Below, one piece after another: positions 1 to 8,575 of a stretch of DNA of 64,000 nt; the first letter of the stretch is position 1, and every line of letters begins with the position of its first letter. The translations under genes and the position numbers were made by a program. The notes under the pieces are model-generated. The model had not been told where the DNA came from, did no database searches, and was given only the letters and a program-made list of their open reading frames with translations. The DNA is from Bacillus sp. UNC438CL73TsuS30. Lineage in GTDB: Bacteria > Bacillota > Bacilli > Bacillales > Cytobacillaceae. Where the stretch lies: positions 1,165,060 through 1,229,059 of the forward strand of contig NZ_KI535295.1 in the NCBI RefSeq assembly GCF_000482325.1. The letters are read 5' to 3'.

Positions 1-800
1 GGGGAGGTGGGGCCGGTTATGCAACCTCGATTACGTATTGGTTTATTGCTGCAATGACGGTGTTTATTGTTAAAACGCAGGCGCCATTTTCCACTTATCA
101 AGTGTTTAACCAGCTAAAAGAATTCTCTTGGTCTGAATGCAGGGAGATTTTAAAAATCGGCGTTCCGATGGGGCTGTCTACCTTTTTTGAGACGAGTATG
201 TTTGCGGTCGTAACGATTTTGTTAAGTAAGTTCAGCGTTACTACGATCGCTGCCTACCAATCTGCGTTAAACATCGTCTCGTTCCTTTATATGATTCCAA
301 TCAGTATTTCTATGGCGCAAACCGTTTTAGTAGGTTTCGAGGTTGGCTCGGGCCGCAATAAAGATGCGAAGGATTACAGCTGGTTAGGAGTTTTTTTAGC
401 TGTTTTAATGGCACTGGTTACAGGGCTATTGGTTGTAACTTTCCGCTATGATGTTGCGGGATTTTATTCGAATGAACGGGCCGTCATCAATTTAACCGCC
501 CACTTTCTTGTTTTTGCCTTATTTTTCCAAATGAGTGATGCCATACAGGCAACGGCACAGGCAGCGTTAAGAGGCTATAAAGATGTGAATCTTGCATTTA
601 TTATGACCTTGATTGCTTACTGGCTCATTTGTCTTCCGGTCGGGTATGGATTGGCGAATTTTACAGGGATGGGAGCGGCTGGTTATTGGATTGGCTTAAC
701 AATAGGGCTTCTTTCGGCGGGAATTGCGTTATCACTGCGTTTGATTTATATCCAGAGGCGCAAATTTGCGAGTGCCGAGGTTCGTGAAAAGTTAGTATAA
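1..800 (+). CDS. MATE-family multidrug/cation efflux transporter, C-terminal part
   Basis: The reading frame is open from base 3, so the gene enters from outside the window and the first ATG at 54 is internal. About 265 residues are visible. They form repeated hydrophobic helices with the MATE-type segments VPMGLSTFFETSMF and ALRGYKD, plus a basic C-terminus after the last helix. MATE proteins are 12-helix antiporters that export cationic drugs using Na+ or H+ gradients; the substrate cannot be read from sequence. The gene ends just before a hairpin terminator shared with the convergent EamA gene. Confidence 0.88.
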   Translation, partial: GGGAGYATSITYWFIAAMTVFIVKTQAPFSTYQVFNQLKEFSWSECREILKIGVPMGLSTFFETSMFAVVTILLSKFSVTTIAAYQSALNIVSFLYMIPISISMAQTVLVGFEVGSGRNKDAKDYSWLGVFLAVLMALVTGLLVVTFRYDVAGFYSNERAVINLTAHFLVFALFFQMSDAIQATAQAALRGYKDVNLAFIMTLIAYWLICLPVGYGLANFTGMGAAGYWIGLTIGLLSAGIALSLRLIYIQRRKFASAEVREKLV

Positions 801-802
801 AG

Positions 803-838
803 TAAAAAAGCGGTGAAATTGCTTCACCGCTTTTTACT
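803..838. terminator. Bidirectional intrinsic terminator
   Basis: Stem GCGGTGAA (810-817) pairs with TTCACCGC (823-830) over a 5-nt loop, flanked by A- and T-runs on both sides. It can terminate the MATE gene on + and the EamA gene on -. Confidence 0.85.
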
Positions 839-1736
839 ATGCTGCTTCCTTCTGTTCGATTGGTCTCTGTCTTTGCTGTTGAATCAAGAAACAAAACACA
901 CCGAACAGAACAAGAGCCCCGCCAAAAATCTGCCAGCCAGCAAGAGTTTCCCCTAAAAATAACATGGATAAGGCAGTGGCTCCGACAGGCTCTCCTAAGA
1001 TGCTCATTGAAATGGTGGTTGCATTGACATAGTTTAATAGCCAGTTGAAAATTACATTAGCTAGATTTGGTATAACAGCTAGTAAAACAAAGATTCCCCA
1101 TTCACGTGCACCGTAGCCGCCAAGCGGGATTCCCGATACAAGGTTGTACAATGCTAAAAAAATCGCGGCAATCCCAAAAACGGTAAAGCTATAAATCCAG
1201 TGGGAGACCTTTTTAACGACTCTTTGTCCGATTAAAAGGTACATAACAACCGCAATTACACTTAGAAAGGAGAGGAAGTCACCGGTTATCGCTTTTTGAC
1301 TTAAGGCGAAGTCTCCCCAGCCCACCATGATGGCTCCAATTACGGCAATTCCCATCATTAAAATTCTTGAGAGGGTGGTTCTTTCTTTAAAAAGAAAAAA
1401 GCCGCCAATTAATGCAATAATCGGTTGTAATGCAAGGATAATCGTCGAACTGGCGACGGTTGTCAGCTTTAAGGACCCAAACCAAAGCGCATAATGCAGG
1501 GCTAAAAATAAACCTGAAAAAATCAGAAAATACCATTCTGTTCTTGCTATTTTGCCAAAGTCTCCCCGCTTCCGCCATGCAAACGGTGCAAGTAATAAGC
1601 AAGCAAGCCCCATCCGATACATGCTTAAAATCGTTGCGGGAGCATGGGACCATTTTACGAAAATAGCGGAAAACGAAATCGCGACAATGGAAAATACTAA
1701 TGGTAAAACGATGGATCTAGAGTTGGACTGTTTCAC
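837..1736 (-). CDS. EamA/DMT-family transporter (RhaT/YdcZ superfamily)
   Basis: About 299 residues with roughly ten membrane helices in two EamA repeats. Segments typical of the family are the N-terminal VFSIVAISFSAIFVKWS and the end of repeat one with LQPIIALIGGFFLFKER; repeat two has the parallel SILGEPVGATALSMLFLGE. The family exports or imports small metabolites; the substrate is unknown. The frame is open from 1787, but a GTG at 1736 preceded by AAGGGGATAAAA is the best start, since the 17 upstream codons have no ribosome binding site. Convergent with the MATE gene and monocistronic. Confidence 0.88.
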   Translation of the reverse strand: MKQSNSRSIVLPLVFSIVAISFSAIFVKWSHAPATILSMYRMGLACLLLAPFAWRKRGDFGKIARTEWYFLIFSGLFLALHYALWFGSLKLTTVASSTIILALQPIIALIGGFFLFKERTTLSRILMMGIAVIGAIMVGWGDFALSQKAITGDFLSFLSVIAVVMYLLIGQRVVKKVSHWIYSFTVFGIAAIFLALYNLVSGIPLGGYGAREWGIFVLLAVIPNLANVIFNWLLNYVNATTISMSILGEPVGATALSMLFLGETLAGWQIFGGALVLFGVFCFLIQQQRQRPIEQKEAA

Positions 1737-1854
1737 TTTTATCCCCTTATCTATCTTAATTATTAGAACTCGTTCATTAAGAAACAATTATAGAACGTTA
1801 TACGTTATTCTTCAATAATATTTCGAGTAAAAAAGAGGAGGGGAGACCCTCCAG

Positions 1855-2592
1855 TTATAAATTTTTCAAATGCTGGTTCCCATGAAAGACTTTTAAAATG
1901 TATTCAGCGTCGGGGATATTTAGTCTTTTGTAGCCAAGTAAAAATTCTTCATTATCATACGGAACTTCTTTAAAACAAACGTTTGTTGCACCACTTTCCG
2001 CTATTGTAAGAATCGCGTAAGGTGCATATGGCTTATAATTGCAGCCTAGTGCGCCGGGATTTAGATAGAGTCGATCCTTTGTCTTAAAATGATGGATGAC
2101 ATGATGGTGTCCAAAACAAACGATAGCTGCTGTAGAGTTTTGATAAAATTCATCCAGTTTTTTATCGGTTGGTTCCTTATCAACCGATAAAAATTTCTTT
2201 TGTTCCTGTAGATGATAGTGTACAAAAAGCAGTTCTTTTTCATTGTAATTAGCTTTTAGAGTGGTTGAAATACCTTTTAGAAAAGAGATAAATTTTGGTT
2301 CTAGCCGTTCTGCCAGCCATTGATGATGTTCTCTTTCTGCCCCTCTGCTATAAACTTCTCTTCCTGCGATGATATCGAGTATGGCTTCATCGTGATTCCC
2401 CTTGACAAAGGAAATATCGCTTCTTGAGACAAGCAACTCCAGAACCTCATTGGTTTCATAACCTATACCGACTAAATCCCCTAAACAGTAGATATGCTCA
2501 ATTTGAGGATCGCAATCAATATCATCAAAGACCGCCTTTAAAGCAGACTGGTTCCCATGAATATCCGTGATAATAGCAATTTTCTTATCCAT
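1855..2592 (-). CDS. Calcineurin-like metallophosphoesterase
   Basis: 245 residues with the ordered metal-binding motifs of the superfamily: D10-x-H12 in TDIHGN, GD at 38-39 in CLGDLVGIG, GNHD at 65-68, and a late GHHH. These bind a di-metal centre that hydrolyses phosphoesters. The subfamily resembles YfcE/ApaH-like small cytosolic phosphatases; the substrate (dinucleotide, cyclic nucleotide or other) cannot be assigned. The start is ATG 2592, because TTGGAGTG lies at correct spacing before it; the frame reaches a TTG at 2607 that overlaps that ribosome site. No operon partner on this strand. Confidence 0.85.
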   Translation of the reverse strand: MDKKIAIITDIHGNQSALKAVFDDIDCDPQIEHIYCLGDLVGIGYETNEVLELLVSRSDISFVKGNHDEAILDIIAGREVYSRGAEREHHQWLAERLEPKFISFLKGISTTLKANYNEKELLFVHYHLQEQKKFLSVDKEPTDKKLDEFYQNSTAAIVCFGHHHVIHHFKTKDRLYLNPGALGCNYKPYAPYAILTIAESGATNVCFKEVPYDNEEFLLGYKRLNIPDAEYILKVFHGNQHLKNL

Positions 2593-2913
2593 AATTAAAC
2601 ACTCCAACTTTTAAAGATAAACCTATTCTAACCTAAAAAGGTGACAGGCACCATCGGTGGACAAAACGGTGGGAATGTCCGTGTGGGATGGACAATATTA
2701 AAGGCTTTCTCAAATTTCTTCGAGCGATGGGGGAACACCCGAATGGAAAGTCGTCGGTAATTTAGCGTAAAAATGAAGTGGATAAAGGAATTGTCGGATC
2801 AATCGGGGGAAAGGAAGGTGATATAGATAGAATAGGGATAGGGAAAAATAATAAAGAGCTTGGAAGTCTTTCCAAGCTCTATCTTCTGTCTATAAGATAG
2901 GAAATTTTAAATG
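2593..2913. other. Intergenic region with repeat remnant
   Basis: No convincing gene is seen. Around 2640-2654 there is GGTGACAGGCACC, the centre of the palindromic repeat family found elsewhere in this window, without its flanks. The rest has no clear promoter or RNA. The right end carries the terminator at 2841-2880. Confidence 0.5.
2841..2880 (-). terminator. Intrinsic terminator of the DUF2642-like gene
   Basis: Stem AGAGCTTGGAA (2855-2865) with TTCCAAGCTCT (2870-2880). Read on the minus strand the hairpin is followed by a T-rich tract. Confidence 0.8.
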
Positions 2914-3201
2914 TTAATTACTCTCATGATGGCGTTCATGTTCATGATCGTGTTCCAATTGTGCTTCCATTGGATTAAAGCCAAATGGCCCCCTTGGAAT
3001 CATTTCCACTCGAAAAATGGCAACAATTGCCTCAATTCGAATGGCCAAATCCATCGGAACCCCTCTACCCCTGCTATGCAAAATCACTACATCAGAACCT
3101 ACAGTTTTTAAGCGGCCATTAAAATTCCCTTGAAGAGTAACAACCTCAACCTCTTTCTTTAATAGTTCATGGGCAATTTGATGAAAATTTAAATCAGTCA
3201 T
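2914..3201 (-). CDS. Small DUF2642-like protein with His-rich tail
   Basis: 95 residues. A short predicted beta-rich core (VEVVTLQGNFNGRLKTVGSD, then RIEAIVAIFRVE) resembles the DUF2642/YuzF type of small Bacillus proteins, some of which are spore-associated; that match is from memory and tentative. The C-terminus is polar and histidine-rich (EHDHEHERHHESN), which could bind metal. AAAGGAGGAGG precedes the ATG at good spacing, so the gene is likely translated well. Monocistronic with its own terminator. The function is not known. Confidence 0.65.
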   Translation of the reverse strand: MTDLNFHQIAHELLKKEVEVVTLQGNFNGRLKTVGSDVVILHSRGRGVPMDLAIRIEAIVAIFRVEMIPRGPFGFNPMEAQLEHDHEHERHHESN

Positions 3202-3289
3202 ATCATCAACCTCCTCCTTTCCCCTCTACAGTAAATGCAGATACACAAAAAATGTGTATGAGTAATAGTGGTTAATGGATTCTATTGAA

Positions 3290-3356
3290 TTCGACAATAT
3301 TCGGGCGGTGACAGGCACCGCCCGAATATTCTTGTTTCACAATCGAATGTTTCACG
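3290..3356 (-). repeat. Palindromic stop-codon-type repeat, copy 1 (inverted orientation)
   Basis: Arms AATATTCGGGCGGTG (3296-3310) and CACCGCCCGAATATT (3316-3330) are perfectly complementary over a 5-nt centre. Read on the minus strand, the copy has the same flank as the other copies: GTGAAACATT, then GTGAAACAAG, then the palindrome, then GTCGAA. It is the only full copy not directly behind a stop codon; it lies upstream of chrA. Confidence 0.85.
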
Positions 3357-3444
3357 AAAAATAAAAGGTTGAAATGTGTATGGGGAATGATGTAAATATG
3401 AATTAATGGATTTTGGTTAATGGATAAAGATTTTGGGGGGAATT

Positions 3445-4638
3445 ATGAGTTCAATTAGAAAAAATACGGTACGGTTATTGGTAGAGGTTTTTGCGGTTGC
3501 TTTGAAGCTAGGGTTGACTTCGTTTGGTGGTCCGATTGCTCATTTGGGTTATTTTCATGAGGAATATGTTCGAAAGAGAAAATGGCTGGATGAGCGAAGT
3601 TACGTTGATCTTGTGGCGCTTTGCCAATTCCTCCCCGGCCCTGCAAGCAGTCAGGTAGGGATAGGGATTGGGATGATGAGAGGGGGGATTTTAGGAGGAT
3701 TTGCTGCTTTTCTCGGTTTTACCCTCCCATCAGTTATTGCGCTTATAATTTTTGCTTTCCTCCTAAATGGATTAAATGTTAATGAAGCTGGGTGGGTACA
3801 TGGTTTGAAAATTGTTGCAGTTGTCGTGGTAGCTCAAGCAATCATCGGCATGGCGAGGACACTTACACCAGATCTTAAGCGAAAAGCACTAGCTTTAGGA
3901 GCTTTAATTGTTAGCTTGCTTATTCCGGCAACCTTTACACAGGTTGGAATTATTCTCATTTCCGCAATAATCGGGTTCCTATTTTTCAAGCATTCAGACA
4001 TTCAAGTAGACATCGCCATTCCTGTGCCCGTTCCCCGAACGCTGGCCTTAGTATGCCTAACATTTTTTTTCGGATTATTACTCCTTTTACCCATACTTCG
4101 AGATGTTACGGCATCTCATACAATAGCTCTTTTTGATAGCTTCTATCGTTCAGGAGCGTTGGTATTTGGCGGGGGACATGTGGTCCTGCCGTTATTAGAA
4201 AAAGAATTTGTTCCACAGGGCTGGATATCAAAGGAAAGCTTTCTAGCCGGATATGGTGCAGCACAGGCAGTGCCTGGACCACTTTTCACGTTCGCCGCCT
4301 ATTTAGGTGCAGTCATGAATGGCTGGAAGGGGGCACTTTTAGCGACAGGGGCCATCTTTTTACCAGCATTTTTATTAGTAATGGGGACGATGCCGTTTTG
4401 GGATATACTTCGCCGAAACCCGAAATTGAAAGGGGCCATGCTAGCTGTAAATGGGGCGGTAGTGGGAATTCTAATTGCTGCCTTTTATACCCCGATATGG
4501 ACAAGTGCGATTCAATCGGCAAAAGACTTTGCACTCGGATCCATCTTATTCAGCCTCCTCGTCATTTTGAAATTGCCTCCGTGGGTGATTGTCCTTGCAG
4601 GTATGACGGGAGGAACGATTTTTTCACTGTTTTATTAG
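3445..4638 (+). CDS. chrA: Chromate transporter, long-chain (two-domain) ChrA
   Basis: 397 residues made of two tandem CHR domains. Domain one carries FGGPIAHLGYF and LPGPASSQVG; domain two carries FGGGHVVLPLLEKEF and AVPGPLFTFAAYLG. This pair of motifs is diagnostic of the long-chain CHR family, membrane transporters that export chromate or related oxyanions. About 10-12 helices are visible. The start is ATG 3445 behind GGGGGGAATT; a TTG four codons upstream lies inside that ribosome site. No regulator gene is adjacent, so inducibility by chromate cannot be judged. The substrate assignment is by family only. Confidence 0.9.
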   Translation: MSSIRKNTVRLLVEVFAVALKLGLTSFGGPIAHLGYFHEEYVRKRKWLDERSYVDLVALCQFLPGPASSQVGIGIGMMRGGILGGFAAFLGFTLPSVIALIIFAFLLNGLNVNEAGWVHGLKIVAVVVVAQAIIGMARTLTPDLKRKALALGALIVSLLIPATFTQVGIILISAIIGFLFFKHSDIQVDIAIPVPVPRTLALVCLTFFFGLLLLLPILRDVTASHTIALFDSFYRSGALVFGGGHVVLPLLEKEFVPQGWISKESFLAGYGAAQAVPGPLFTFAAYLGAVMNGWKGALLATGAIFLPAFLLVMGTMPFWDILRRNPKLKGAMLAVNGAVVGILIAAFYTPIWTSAIQSAKDFALGSILFSLLVILKLPPWVIVLAGMTGGTIFSLFY

Positions 4639-4709
4639 GGAGCTCAGTTGGGTGGTTTCTATCTTGAGTAGTCCATAACGATGTTATGTAAACTAAATTC
4701 AAATAAATC

Positions 4710-4732
4710 AGGGCGCATCGAAAGGTCGCCCT
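4710..4732 (-). terminator. Possible terminator of the MBL hydrolase gene
   Basis: AGGGCG (4710-4715) pairs with CGCCCT (4727-4732) over an 11-nt loop. Read on minus, a moderately T-rich stretch follows. The stem is short. Confidence 0.45.
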
Positions 4733-4742
4733 GTACTCTTTT

Positions 4743-5660
4743 TCAAGAATCAAAAATGGTTTCCCCAATTAATAAAACTCGTAACAGTTCCTGTGGTAGC
4801 TCTCTTTTTTCCCATTCCTTCAACAACCTCTCCAACGCTTCAGGGCCAGTGTCATCTGCTAAACGATACGCCCCGTAATGCATCGGAATGAATCTTTTCG
4901 CGTTTAACTCCATAAAAGCTTTAACACTATCCTCGGGTGAAATATGAGAAACAGCCATAAACCATTCTGGTTCGTAAGCGCCAATCGGCATCAGTACCGT
5001 ATCAATTTCAAATTTTCCGCCTATTTCCTTAAATCCTCTAAAGTAACCAGAATCCCCGACAAAATAATGTGATTCTTGTTCCAGTTGAAATATCCAGCCG
5101 CCCCAATGGGATTTATTGATATCGGAAAGAGTCCTACGAGTCCAATGCTGGGCCGGAACAAAATGAAGTGTCAGTCCCAGGTACTCAGTACTTTCCCACC
5201 AACTCATTTCCTTCACACCTTGAAAGCCCTTTTTGAAAAAAATTTCTCCTAAACCAATGGGAACGAAATAGTGCGGATTTCCTTTTAATTTTTTTAAAGT
5301 AGGAAAATCCAAATGATCATAATGGCCATGGGAAATGACGACGATATCAATATTCGGCATGTCCTCTAAAGAGATACCAGGCTCCGTTAGCCGCTTTTGA
5401 AAACCCATCCGTTTCGCCCAAACTGGATCTGTTAGGATATTCACTCCATTCATTTGGATTAAAAACGTTGAATGGCCAATCCAAGTGAAGGACGTCTTGC
5501 TGTGATTTTCCTTGAGTTCGTTCATTTTCTTAGTAGGGGATTGCTGGATTTGAACGGTTAGATCCTTTACTTTGCTTCGCCTTTCCTTCATCCACTTTCT
5601 CATATCCTTAAAGGAATTTTTGTTTTGTACATCATCCAAATTGCTATATCTTTTTTTCAT
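4743..5660 (-). CDS. MBL-fold hydrolase, NAPE-PLD/UlaG-like
   Basis: 305 residues of the metallo-beta-lactamase superfamily. Visible motifs are WIGHSTFLI and NILTDPVW, the metal-binding HGHYDHLD, a later GDSGYF supplying the bridging Asp, and a final PMHYGAY supplying His. This arrangement is typical of the Beta_lactamase_B_2 group, which includes N-acylphosphatidylethanolamine phospholipase D and UlaG lactonase. The actual substrate in bacilli is not known. The N-terminal 60 residues are basic and charged with no signal peptide, so the protein is probably cytosolic. GGGGGATTTT precedes the ATG. Confidence 0.85.
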   Translation of the reverse strand: MKKRYSNLDDVQNKNSFKDMRKWMKERRSKVKDLTVQIQQSPTKKMNELKENHSKTSFTWIGHSTFLIQMNGVNILTDPVWAKRMGFQKRLTEPGISLEDMPNIDIVVISHGHYDHLDFPTLKKLKGNPHYFVPIGLGEIFFKKGFQGVKEMSWWESTEYLGLTLHFVPAQHWTRRTLSDINKSHWGGWIFQLEQESHYFVGDSGYFRGFKEIGGKFEIDTVLMPIGAYEPEWFMAVSHISPEDSVKAFMELNAKRFIPMHYGAYRLADDTGPEALERLLKEWEKRELPQELLRVLLIGETIFDS

Positions 5661-5810
5661 AAAATCCCCCGCATAAAAACGCTTTTTTCATTATTATAGC
5701 AAACTTATTTGAAAAATTAGAGTTTTTAAAGGCACGTTATCTACCGTAATAGTATTATGTAAATTAAACTTGTTTTTTAAAGGTGCCATAATCTTTATTG
5801 ACACCAAATC

Positions 5811-6890
5811 TTACGATGTACGGGCCGTTTTTCGCATGCTCTTTTTAAAAAACAGGCGCAAAAGCGGTGGAACCGCAAAATAGATAAAAAACAACCGAAA
5901 TAATTGGAATCCAGTAACCATTGATAAATCAGCATGAACCTCATGGGCAAGGATTCCCATTTGATCCATCCCGCCAGGAGCTACGCTTAAAAAGCTAGTC
6001 GATGCTGTGATATGTTCCTGAAAAACGAGCAGTAGGCTTAGGCCTAACGAACCTAAAATCATTACCATCCCGCTTATTAAGGCGAGCGTAATCACTCTGG
6101 CCTTATGCTGAAGTTTTTCCGGCTTTAACAATAAGCCAATGTAACCACCAATCATAAATTGAGATAGATCCAAAATCGATGCAGGCAGTGCAGGACCATG
6201 CAGGCCGGAAATATTGACAATTGCTGTTCCTAAAATTGGTCCCAGTAAAAAGGGAGTAGGGAACTTAAGTTTTTTGGCGAGAAATGCACAAATGATACAA
6301 AGGATTGCAAGCCAAACAATCGATGTATTGGCAGTTTGGACAGTATGAATCAATTCCCCAGTTGAGCTAGCAACTGTACTCCGAAAAAACGGTCCAAAAA
6401 TTAGAAACGGCACAAAGAAGATAATCATCATGAGCCTTGCAACCTGCAGGAATGTCACCGTTGTAATGTCAATACCCTTTACTTCTTCGGCAAAGATAAT
6501 CATTTGTGACAGTCCGCCGGGAATACTTCCTGTCAAAACCGTTGGATAGTCAACAGCAGTTAATTTTGAAACGACATAAGCAATACCGGCGCAAAATGCA
6601 ACAAGTAAAACGGTCATTAGCAGCATGGTGGGCAATTGTTTCAAAATCTGAAGCAGCGTACTTTTTGTAAACGATAAACCGATGGAATAACCAACAATAA
6701 TCAAACCAGCGTTGCGAACTCCACTAGGCCAATACAATTGAATTTTTCCAAAACGAGCACCAATAAAGATAGAAACCATCGCCCCGAGCAGCCAAGGAAT
6801 TGGTGTGTGGATAATAGAGAATAAGATACCACCGATCATGGCTATTACTAGTGAAACGGGAAATCGAACCCTTTTGTCATTTTTATTCAT
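5811..6890 (-). CDS. AbrB-family (PF05145) integral membrane protein
   Basis: About 359 residues from ATG 6890. Two similar halves, each with several membrane helices, contain IPWLLGAM, a GSIPGGLSQM segment and the parallel SVAPGGMDQMGILAHEV segment. These repeated PGG motifs mark the membrane family confusingly named AbrB or putative ammonia monooxygenase; it is unrelated to the transition-state regulator. The function is undefined, possibly transport. The frame is open to 6971, but family proteins begin close to RFPVSLVIAMIGG and an AAGGG site lies before 6890, though with long spacing. The start is therefore uncertain. Confidence 0.8.
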   Translation of the reverse strand: MNKNDKRVRFPVSLVIAMIGGILFSIIHTPIPWLLGAMVSIFIGARFGKIQLYWPSGVRNAGLIIVGYSIGLSFTKSTLLQILKQLPTMLLMTVLLVAFCAGIAYVVSKLTAVDYPTVLTGSIPGGLSQMIIFAEEVKGIDITTVTFLQVARLMMIIFFVPFLIFGPFFRSTVASSTGELIHTVQTANTSIVWLAILCIICAFLAKKLKFPTPFLLGPILGTAIVNISGLHGPALPASILDLSQFMIGGYIGLLLKPEKLQHKARVITLALISGMVMILGSLGLSLLLVFQEHITASTSFLSVAPGGMDQMGILAHEVHADLSMVTGFQLFRLFFIYFAVPPLLRLFFKKSMRKTARTS

Positions 6891-7109
6891 ATTCAAATAA
6901 AACCCTTCAATCAATTTTAAAATCAGACAAGATAGTACCATGATATCATAGGTGCTTCGTTTCATATTCAAATAAGCTCTAGCTTGGGAATATTCAAGAG
7001 AAAGGGCTAGGTCGGCTTAGAAGAAAAATAGAAGTTTTATAAATACTGGAATTTTGTTAAAATAATAACAGCTTTTGAAAATTTTTTACACTAAAAAAGG
7101 TGTGTATGC

Positions 7110-8324
7110 ATGAAGCAGTTTTACAATGTAATTTCTCAAAAATTTTACAATCTATTTACCTCCATCATCATTTTCCTTATGATCATGGGATTATTCGTTG
7201 CGAACCCGCAGTACCATCACTTTGGGGCAGGGATGATCTTACATATAAGCCTTGTTGCATTATTATCCATATGTTTACTTTTATATCCAAGACACGAAAC
7301 ACATTTTTTTCGAATCGTCATTATTTTGATATGTGCTGCTTATTTTTACACGCTGTTCTTTTTATATAGTGAAACGTGGTCAACCTTTATCTTTTTATGT
7401 TTCATTCCGGCAATCTCCATATTGTTTTTTGATTCAAAGCTCTTTTATTTTTCGTTAGTTTTAAACAGCATACTTATTTTCCTGCTTTTTAGCTTTTTTT
7501 CATTAAATAAGCAAACATCATTTTATTCTTATATTAAAATGGATTTACCCGGAAATTTGATGAATTTTATTGCCAGTCAGGTAATGTTATTTTTTATTTT
7601 TTATTTAGCTTCTGCTCGGATTAAAAAACAGCAAATGTATTATGAACAAATCCAGCAGACAGAGCGCTTGAAGACAACGGGACAGTTAGCTGCTGCGGTT
7701 GCCCATGAAATAAGAAATCCACTAACGGTCGTGAAAGGGTTTTTGCAATTATTTGAAAAGGATGCATCTCTAAGTGAGGGTTTTAAAAAGAATTTTTCTC
7801 TTATGATTGATGAAATTAATACGGCAGAACACGTCATTTCTCAGTTTTTATCGATCGCTAAACCGGATAAGGATAAAAGGATGGAAACTGTGGATGTTGC
7901 CGTCGTTCTTCAAAGTGTCACGGATTTACTCAAATCATATGGTCTCCTGCACGATAATCATATTGAGTTAAAGGTGGAAGAAGATTGTTTGATTGCCGTA
8001 AATGTCATTGAGTTTAAACAACTGGTGATAAACCTTATAAAAAATGCAATTGAAGCTTCAAAAGTGGGAGATACAGTTCACGTAAAGACCGAAAGAGTAA
8101 AAAATGACGTCAAAATCCAAATCACCGATCAAGGAAGCGGAATGTCAGAAGAAGTAATCAAATCACTCGGCACCCCCTTTTATTCACTAAAAAGCAAAGG
8201 TACTGGACTAGGACTAATGATCTGTTACAACATCGTCGAAAAATACAACGGAATCATCCAGTTTAATTGCTCCATCGGCAAAGGAACAACCGTCGTCGTC
8301 CACTTTCCATATCATCATATTTAG
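7110..8324 (+). CDS. Membrane sensor histidine kinase, KinB-like sporulation-kinase type
   Basis: 404 residues. Residues 1-168 form about six membrane helices with little extracellular sequence. A short linker leads to the H-box AAVAHEIRNPLTVVKGFLQ with phospho-acceptor H199, then an HATPase domain with NLIKNAIEAS (N-box), DQGSGM and GTGLGL (G-boxes). The H-box closely matches KinA/KinB-type kinases that feed the Spo0 phosphorelay. No response regulator is adjacent, as usual for those orphan kinases; that role is inferred. AAGGTG lies before the ATG. The stop codon is followed 6 nt later by a palindromic repeat that can serve as terminator. Confidence 0.88.
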   Translation: MKQFYNVISQKFYNLFTSIIIFLMIMGLFVANPQYHHFGAGMILHISLVALLSICLLLYPRHETHFFRIVIILICAAYFYTLFFLYSETWSTFIFLCFIPAISILFFDSKLFYFSLVLNSILIFLLFSFFSLNKQTSFYSYIKMDLPGNLMNFIASQVMLFFIFYLASARIKKQQMYYEQIQQTERLKTTGQLAAAVAHEIRNPLTVVKGFLQLFEKDASLSEGFKKNFSLMIDEINTAEHVISQFLSIAKPDKDKRMETVDVAVVLQSVTDLLKSYGLLHDNHIELKVEEDCLIAVNVIEFKQLVINLIKNAIEASKVGDTVHVKTERVKNDVKIQITDQGSGMSEEVIKSLGTPFYSLKSKGTGLGLMICYNIVEKYNGIIQFNCSIGKGTTVVVHFPYHHI

Positions 8325-8330
8325 CTTGCC

Positions 8331-8394
8331 TGTGGAACATTTTGTGGAACAAGAAAAATCGGGTGGTGCCTGTCACCGCCCGATTTTTGTCGAA
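8331..8394 (+). repeat. Palindromic stop-codon-type repeat, copy 2
   Basis: Starts 6 nt after the kinase stop codon. The flank TGTGGAACATTTTGTGGAAC is followed by arms at 8354-8368 and 8374-8388 (AAAAATCGGGTGGTG and its complement, with one G-T pair), then GTCGAA. A second partial core, TTTCGGGTAGTGACAGCC, follows at 8402-8419. The hairpin plus T-run can act as terminator. Confidence 0.88.
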
Positions 8395-8410
8395 ACCAAA
8401 ATTTCGGGTA

Positions 8411-8439
8411 GTGACAGCCAACGTAAAAAATAGTAATAT
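8411..8439 (+). promoter_or_regulatory. Predicted SigA promoter of the queCDE operon
   Basis: GTGACA (8411-8416), 17-nt spacer, TAATAT (8434-8439); TATAAT at 8437-8442 is an alternative -10. The -35 lies inside the partial repeat core that follows copy 2. Confidence 0.5.
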
Positions 8440-8479
8440 AATTTGGTGGCTAATTATATATACAATTCCGCATATCGGC

Positions 8480-8515
8480 GGTAGAGGTTCTAGCACCCCT
8501 CTTTAAAAAAACTAA
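8480..8515 (+). promoter_or_regulatory. preQ1-I riboswitch aptamer
   Basis: P1 stem AGAGG (8483-8487) with CCTCT (8498-8502), conserved loop TTCTAGCAC, A-rich tail and ACTAA at 8511-8515. This is the compact pseudoknot that senses prequeuosine-1 in Bacillus que operons. It lies about 60 nt upstream of queC, consistent with feedback control of the pathway. Confidence 0.93.
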
Positions 8516-8554
8516 GGAAAACGGGTCTGCTTTCTTTAGTGGGTCTGTTTTTTT
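8511..8554 (+). terminator. Putative expression platform of the preQ1 riboswitch
   Basis: ACTAAGGAAA (8511-8520) can pair with TTTCTTTAGT (8531-8540), and a run of seven T follows at 8548-8554. The T-run is offset by GGGTCTG from the stem, and the stem consumes the aptamer's 3' strand, so the switching logic is not obvious. Confidence 0.45.
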
Positions 8555-8575
8555 ATTTAAAGGAGAGAGTTTAAC

